Shown: positions 17,109 to 24,023 of the stretch, one piece after another
How the letters are laid out: the number at the start of each line of letters is the position of its first letter
Position numbering within the stretch: the stretch's first letter is position 1
Assembly (NCBI RefSeq): GCF_000315625.1
Contig: NW_005434566.1
Coordinates: 100,585 to 124,607, forward strand
Direction of reading: 5' to 3'
From: Guillardia theta CCMP2712
Lineage: Eukaryota; Cryptophyceae; Pyrenomonadales; Geminigeraceae
Length of the DNA: 24,023 nucleotides
Program-made: the position numbers and the translations under genes
Notes under the pieces: generated by a model
What the model was told of the DNA's origin: nothing
Databases searched by the model: none
Seen by the model: the letters and a program-made list of their open reading frames with translations, nothing else

Positions 17109-20100
17109 TCAAGGGAGAGGTGTCGCGAGGAGGCGGGCTCGGACCTCACTGTCCGCGAGATCCTCCTGAGATCGAACCGCCTCCAGCACCTTCCCCAGCA
17201 CGAGGGGCTGCTGAACGGCAGCTGGGTGCTGCAGCTCGAGCAGCTCGGCGAGGTAGGCGTGACAGGTCTTGGCGCAGTCCACGTCATCCTTGATGGGCAG
17301 CCACGAGACCCACGTGGGAAGAATCTGCAGCAAGTCAAACTCACGCTCACATGCTCACATGCTCTCATGGTCCGCAGTCCCTCCGTCGCTCCCTCCCTCT
17401 CTCCGTCTTCCCGTCGACCTCACATCCTCTCCCTCTCCTCCCGTCCGCCCTTTGCTCTCCTTGCTCTCCTTCCCCTTCCCGTCCCTCCCGGTCACGTTGG
17501 CGACACAAGGAGCGCTCTTACCTCTCCTGCGTTGGCTGTCTTGATCTGAAACTTGCAGATGCGGCCGACGGCATCGACCGCGTTGTCTGTTGCCTCGCCA
17601 TTTCCCTCCTCCCTCGAGCTCGGGTGAGTAGCGACAGCATGTAGCACTTCCAGTGCCTGGAGGGGACGAGGAGACATCAGCTGGCAAGGACGCAAGAGCC
17701 CCCGACCCACCTTGGGGATGAAAGGTGCGAACCCGTCGCCTCCCCTCTCCGCACAGACGGCAAGACCGAAGCAAGCTGATCGTCGGACTGCATCAGAACT
17801 ACGTCAGAGTCCTGCCTTGGTCCGCGTTCACAGCCTCACCAGCGGCGTCGTCATGGCAGCTGAACTGCAAGCATGCAGCGGCGATGTTGTTGAGGTTGGA
17901 GCGAGCAACATCTTCGCCGTGTTCCATCACCTCGCACAGGCAGTTGAGAGCGGCACACTTGTGCATGTCCAGTGACTTGGCGTTAGAGAGAACTTGACCG
18001 TAGACGGGGAGGAGAGACGTTTGCATCTTGCGGGCAAACCTTGACTTGAACACCTTGAGAGCGCTGGAGATGACCTCGACCATGGTCATCATCATCGTGT
18101 CCTCCTCCTCCTCCTCCTCCTCCTCCTCTTGTGAGGGAGAGGCAACAATGTCGTCCACGATCATCTTGATGGTCTCGCACAGCCGTGCGAGCTGCTGGTC
18201 ATCCAAGGACGATGCCATGCAGGCGTCGAGACACTCAGCGATGTTGGTCAGGATGTTTTCTTGCTCGTCCACCTCGGTCTCCACCAGGCATGCCTGCAGC
18301 AAGAACGGCCACATCTGTCCCATCAGCAGGACCAAGTCGCCCTCGCTCATCATCCCCTTCTCCATACCGGCACGAGCGCACACCAGCAGCTTCGGCATGG
18401 AGTCGACGGCTGCCCTGCGAACGGAGGTGGAGAGCTTGTAGGTGAGACCGGGAATGAGAATCTCAGAGGCTCTCTTGAGCTCGGGGAGGAAGTTCTCCTT
18501 GAGAGACTCGGCAAGGGCGGCCAGCACGTTGAAGCCGAGGGCCTTGTCCTCGAGCTCCTTGATGTTGATGCTGACTCGCATCTTGCCCATCCCCTTGATG
18601 CTTACGATCGTCGCCTCCCCGTCCATCTCTCCCTCCTCCTGATCTGCTTCCTGCATGTCCAACTTGGGGTCCAGACCAGCGTATCCATAGACCTGGGGGA
18701 GGAGATGAGGGAGGTACTGGAGGAAGGACTGGCCCATGCTCCTTGAGATGCGGCAGCACGCCTGGAGGAAGTAGGACATCTGAGCATCCCCCGTCTGGTT
18801 CCTCTCGTGGAAGGACATCAGCAGGTTCATGACGGCTGGGGCGTCCTTGGAGAAGTGCTCAGTGCCGACAGCATCCGCGATGCACGAGATGCTCTCCATC
18901 GCTCGTCCGCAGAGGTCCCTGTAGTCTTCTCCCACGCTGTGATCGGAGGACGACAAGATGCTGAGCAGGCCAGGCATGAGGTGATTGTAGTACCGCACGA
19001 AGTTCTCGTTGAGAGCGGAAGCAAGGGAGGAGACAGCAGTGATGGCACACTTCTGCTGGGGGATGGAGCCCGATCCGAGGATGGACAGGAGGCTGGCAAT
19101 GAGCTCGTCCGAGTACTTGAGGAGAATCTCCTCGTGCTCCTCCTCGCACTCTGCCGTGAAATCGACCAGGCACTGTCGCCAGCAGTCAGCCCAACATCAC
19201 TCCCTCTCTCACCAGCCTCACCTTGGCGGCACGGGATCGTATCCTCTCATGGGAACTCGACATCAATCGCTGCAGCGAGGGCAGCACCACGTGATGGTAC
19301 TCCTCCTGTACAGTGGGGGCGAAGCAGGTGCATAGGGCAGCAAGGGCCCCAAGAGCAGCCCAGGTCACCATCTGCATACCGCCGGCCATGAACTTGTTGA
19401 TTGTTTCCAGGACGTGAGGGATGTTGGAGGCGAGAGACTTCTCGGCACAGGAGAGGAGCAGCGCGAGGGCTCGCAGGGCAGAGTACTGGTGCTGCCACTT
19501 GTCTGAGTTGAGCTTGTTCAAGATGATGGAGACAACGGTGGATGAAATTCGATTTCCTCCCATGGCAAGGAAGAATCTCTCCATCGACTCTTCGCCGTAT
19601 CTCACGAGCTCCTCGACTTCGTCCTTGTCTTCCTCGTCGCCGACATTCTTGTACCAATCCGCCTCCTCCTCGATCGCTTCCACCATCGACATCATCACCG
19701 GCAGGCAGTTCTCCGTCAGCTGCGGGATCTTTCTTGCCAGCGCCGGCTTGTTCTCCACGTAAGTAACAATGAGCTCCATGGCGAGGCTTCGCAAATCATC
19801 GTCAACTTCCGCATTCCCTGTAGAAGGATCAGCGTCGGGCATGAGACATGCGAGCACGTACCTGTGACGGCATGCGCAGACGCGAGAAGCTGTTCGATCG
19901 AGGGTTTCACAAAGCCGGGGTCTTGAGCGGTGAGGTCGATCAGAGCTGAGAGGCACGTCCTAGACTTGTCGCGGCTTCCCGACTGGAAGGCGTCTTGCAG
20001 TACAGAGATCATCTTCGGCAGCAGGGACTGCAACTTGGCCTGCATCTGCTTGCCCCTGGCATCACACAAGTGAGGAGCTATGCTGCTGACTGTTGAAAGA

Positions 20101-20743
20101 CAGATGCATCTGACATCCAGCGAGTTCTGCGGGGACAGGGCAGCTTCGAGCACGGGCAGAAGAGGCTGGACCGCTGGGAGGACGATGTCTTCGCCGATGT
20201 CGTCGGACAAGGACTTCAGGAGGTTTAGCCCCAACGACTTGGTCGTTTCTTTCACGTCATTGCAGCAGTTATAGACGAAAGGAAGGATCTCCGACCAGCC
20301 CTCTGACATCCCGTCAGCATCGACTCGCTCAAAAGGGCAGGTGGCAGGCACTGCTGAGGAGGCGATGGAGGCGACCCGGGAGATGGCGTCTGAGATGTTG
20401 CGCGCGACTGACATCTCGCTCTCTACCGTCAAACTCTCCAGCAGCTCCGACTTGATCTGCCCTCTCGTGTTCACGTCCAGCTTCGACCACCTCTCGCTGG
20501 TGACACTCCGCCGGAACAGGACGATTGACATCTTGCGCATCTGGCATGCAGCTTCAGAGAGGTGCAAGGCAGACAAGCCCGACGATGTACCTGAGGATCC
20601 GCCATGGTCTTCCCCATTCTGAACAAAGAGGGGATGAAGTTAAGGTCATGATCTCGGAGCTGAGAGAACTCCTGCTCTGCTTGTTGTCGAGTTGCGTTGT
20701 CACAGGACAGGAGCCTGGGAAACAGTTGCGAGAGGTCGGCCAT
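17109..20743 (-). CDS. IPO5: Importin-5 / karyopherin beta-3 (RanBP5, Kap121) homologue, 1062 aa
   Basis: A nuclear transport receptor of the importin-beta superfamily. It binds cargo such as ribosomal proteins and histones, carries them through nuclear pores, and releases them on Ran-GTP (family knowledge). Exons (minus strand): 20743-20591, 20540-19862, 19817-19222, 19172-17840, 17787-17711, 17656-17522, 17324-17109. The sum is 3189 nt, in frame, and the length matches human importin-5 (about 1097 aa). Segments aligning by eye include MRKMSIVLFRRSV near the N-terminus, AMELIVTYVENKPALARKIP, RIRSRAAKCLVDFTAEC, AVDSMPKLLVCAR, VRRSACFGLAVCAERGGDGF, ATDNAVDAVGRICKFQ and ILPTWVSWLPIKDD. The whole protein should be HEAT-repeat helices; an acidic Glu run (codons at about 18100-18130) sits where human IPO5 also has an acidic loop. 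Introns are 50, 44, 49, 52, 54 and 197 nt. The start MADLSQLFPRLLS fits the family; an open in-frame extension upstream was rejected. Confidence 0.93.
17325..17521 (-). other. Long last intron of the importin-5 gene
   Basis: At 197 nt this is four times longer than the other introns of the gene. On the coding strand its interior is purine-rich (GGGAGGGAGCGACG-like), that is, pyrimidine-rich on the plus strand. It holds a short CTCACATG direct repeat near the acceptor (about 17340-17368). Donor GTAAGAG, acceptor GCTGCAG. Confidence 0.8.
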
Positions 20744-21300
20744 TTCTACAGCACCTGAGATGGTACGAGTCATGACATGGCGGACATGGCGGAAGATAGC
20801 AAGGAATTGTTCGTCAGGCAAGCTGACAGAATGAGGCAGAGAGGATAAGGCGGCAGAGGCTACAAAGAGGAATGCAAAGAGCATAGAACTAGCAAGGGGA
20901 GGAGGGGAGGGAGCTCCAGACTTGACAACGTTTCCAGGATGAAACATTGCATGCGTCAGTATGGAGATGGAAATGTGAGAAAACGGGGAGGGAGGAGGAG
21001 GCAGCACTCGAAGCGCAGAGTGATCTTTGGCGGGAGTAACAGTGGGAAACATAGGCGATCTGCGAGGAGAGGAGAAATGGGCACGAAGAAACTTGAGGTG
21101 GAGAGAGAGAGGAAAAGGAGCAGCAGCAGGAAGCAAATAGCAGAGAGAGGAGAGTGGAACAGAAGCTGGAGCTGGAGCTGGGAGGGAGGGAGGGGGAAGG
21201 AGAGAGGGAGGGAGGGAGGGAGAGGGGGGCGCAGGAGCAGCGGCTATTTTCGCCATTGTAGAAGGGCGAGAGGGCGGGAAGGATCCTGAGGAATAGCTGC
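20744..21300. other. 5' region of importin-5, purine-rich
   Basis: Upstream of the importin start the minus strand stays open in frame for about 200 codons but soon becomes Pro/Ser-rich low complexity. A possible 5'-UTR splice acceptor (GCTGTAG, then AA and the ATG) sits directly before the start codon. The stretch 21160-21235 holds GAGCTG x4 and GGGAGGGAGG runs. No promoter element can be named. Confidence 0.45.
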
Positions 21301-21459
21301 AAAAGGGACATGGGGTGCTTAGTACTAATGGCGGGTAGTACACCCAAGAACAATCCAGTACACTTCAATAGGGTGGGTACTTTATGTTTGTAGAAGGGGT
21401 ACATAAAAATCAAAGGGGTATGAAGTGTCGGGGGTAGGGTAGTCACAGGGCCTTTTGGC
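21301..21459. other. GGGTA-dotted tract beside GC island 3
   Basis: The words GGGTAGTAC, GGGTGGGTAC, GGGGTAC, GGGGTATG and GGGGGTAGGGTAG occur in 150 bp. This is the reverse-complement style of the TACCCC tracts at 1190-1400 and 5640-5800. No gene is seen. Confidence 0.4.
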
Positions 21460-21793
21460 GGGAAACTGGGTCAGTGACCTTCTTGTCCGACTGCCACGAC
21501 GGTCGGAGCCGGGCCGGGCCGCCGGGTGACTCGAACCGCCCGGGCTCAGCCTGAGATCCGGGACAGTGAGTCCTGCCGGCCGGTGCCCGGGCGGTACGGT
21601 AGCCTCTGAGCCGGGCGTGCCGCCAGCAATCATACCCTCAGTGAAGGCTTCGGCCAACTTGAGTCCGACAGCCAGTGACGCGTGACTGGCCGCGCGGCCC
21701 CCGTGCCCCCGGCCATTCAATGATCCCGACAGACGAGTCGCCGGGCCGGCCCAGCCGGGCTTCCGAGGCTTCGAAGCCTGCCCCCGGACTCAC

Positions 21794-21855
21794 TGCGGTA
21801 GCATGTCATCGGACTCTCGCGCCGTGCGGTAGCATGTCATCGGACTCTCGCGCGG
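21794..21855. repeat. 31-bp tandem duplication
   Basis: Two adjacent units begin at 21794 and 21825, sharing GCGGTAGCATGTCATCGG and ACTCTCGCGC. They lie just upstream of the hairpin. Confidence 0.92.
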
Positions 21856-21860
21856 CACTC

Positions 21861-21939
21861 TGACAGTTTGACTCTGTCATGTGACACAGTTTGACACTGT
21901 CACATGACAGAGTCAAACTGTCACATGACAGAGTCAAAC
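21861..21939. repeat. Perfect 26-bp inverted repeat (hairpin) plus extra direct copy
   Basis: The left arm 21861-21886 (core GACTCTGTCATGTGACA) is the exact reverse complement of 21898-21923, with an 11-base loop. The right-arm sequence is then repeated directly, starting again at 21919 (21-bp period: TGTCACATGACAGAGTC at 21898 and 21919). The left arm can therefore pair with the first right copy in full and with most of the second. Confidence 0.93.
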
Positions 21940-22165
21940 CACTTCCGGCCCGACCGCCGCCGCCCGGCCCGGCACAGGCTGCCACGGTGAGTGATCGGAC
22001 AGCCGGGAGAGTCAGAGTCGGCTGCAGGTGTAGAGTCCGGGGCCGAGGTCCCAACGGGGGCCGAGGTCCATGCCACCGGCGTGGCGCCCAGACCGGTACA
22101 CTACTACGGTACCGAGGCCCTGACCGAGGCCTCTGACCGAGGCCCAGGCGGCCCGGGGGAATGAG

Positions 22166-22374
22166 GGGGATGAAAAAGAACCTTCCATCATGCACGTGAA
22201 AATTCGCATGGGAGGGAAGGGAGGCGGGGGGGGAAGGGAGGGAGGACGGCAACGAGGAAGGAGGGAGACAGATGGAGGAAGAGCAGAGTCCAAGGTCCCT
22301 ACAAGGGGAAGAAAGACGTTCAATGGGAGGGAGAGGAGAAGCTGCTGATGGTCTTCCTGTCTGTCTTGCAGAGC
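22166..22374. other. Upstream region of the TPR gene, purine-rich
   Basis: GGGAGGGAAGG-type sequence precedes the gene. CTGTCTGTCTTGCAG at 22358-22372 is a strong splice acceptor only two bases before the chosen ATG, so a non-coding 5' exon probably lies in this region. No promoter element can be named. Confidence 0.45.

Positions 22375-24023
<1,649 letters not shown>

Larger units (their letters stand above)
21460..22165. other. GC-rich island 3, non-coding
   Basis: GC-rich sequence with the same vocabulary as islands 1 and 2: GCCGGGCCGGGCC, GGGTGACTCG, GTACGGTA, CAGTGAC. It contains a 31-bp tandem duplication and a perfect hairpin (listed separately), then GGCCGAGGTCC and GACCGAGGCC near-repeats at 22040-22145. 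Translations are Arg/Gly/Pro/Ala-rich with no family resemblance. Confidence 0.55.

Noticed and set aside
20744-21343. In-frame N-terminal extension of importin-5 with a hydrophobic, signal-like stretch
   Set aside because: Importins are soluble and family members start close to the chosen Met. Further upstream the frame becomes Pro/Ser low complexity, and a splice-acceptor-like GCTGTAG precedes the ATG.

Overview
The window is nuclear DNA of a unicellular eukaryote. Genes are split by GT-AG introns, many only 41-56 nt long. There is heavy pyrimidine/purine microsatellite content, a 100-N scaffold gap, and no operons, Shine-Dalgarno sites or bacterial gene layout. Compact introns, an unbiased GC-moderate codon use and the protein families fit a microalga/protist. 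A cryptophyte such as Guillardia theta is my best guess, but this is inference from style, not a match I could run.

Layout. 1-8.6 kb is gene-poor. It holds a small possible three-exon gene on the minus strand (148-714), simple repeats, a 3x40-bp tandem repeat, a ~295-bp inverted duplication (3689-3982 / 4575-4873), and two very GC-rich islands (about 4.9-5.5 and 7.76-8.3 kb). The islands flank an AT-richer ~2.2-kb segment bounded by 24-bp inverted repeats. 8.65-10.96 kb is a ten-exon gene (+) for a 372-aa single-pass membrane protein with a cysteine-patterned lumenal part. After a scaffold gap (11424-11523) comes a partial minus-strand Cys-rich GCC2/GCC3-like fragment. 12.0-16.8 kb is a two-exon gene (+) for a 1551-aa membrane-anchored protein built of three repeated modules; the last carries a kinase-like ED...WN...YIDxD signature. 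17.1-20.74 kb is a seven-exon importin-5 (karyopherin beta-3) gene (-), convergent with the large gene. 21.3-22.2 kb is a third GC-rich island with a 26-bp perfect hairpin. 22.4 kb to the window end is the 5' part of a TTC4/Cns1-type TPR co-chaperone gene (+), whose introns hold CTG x52 and CTG x34 tracts.

Exon chains were built by hand from splice signals, reading phase and family alignment. Three complete chains close in frame: importin 3189 nt, large protein 4656 nt, membrane protein 1119 nt. The recognisable genes are unrelated housekeeping functions (nuclear import, Hsp90 co-chaperone) beside two unrecognised membrane proteins; I see no pathway linking them. The most novel items are the triple-module protein, the paired CTG expansions, and the inverted-repeat-bounded segment with its GC-rich flanks.
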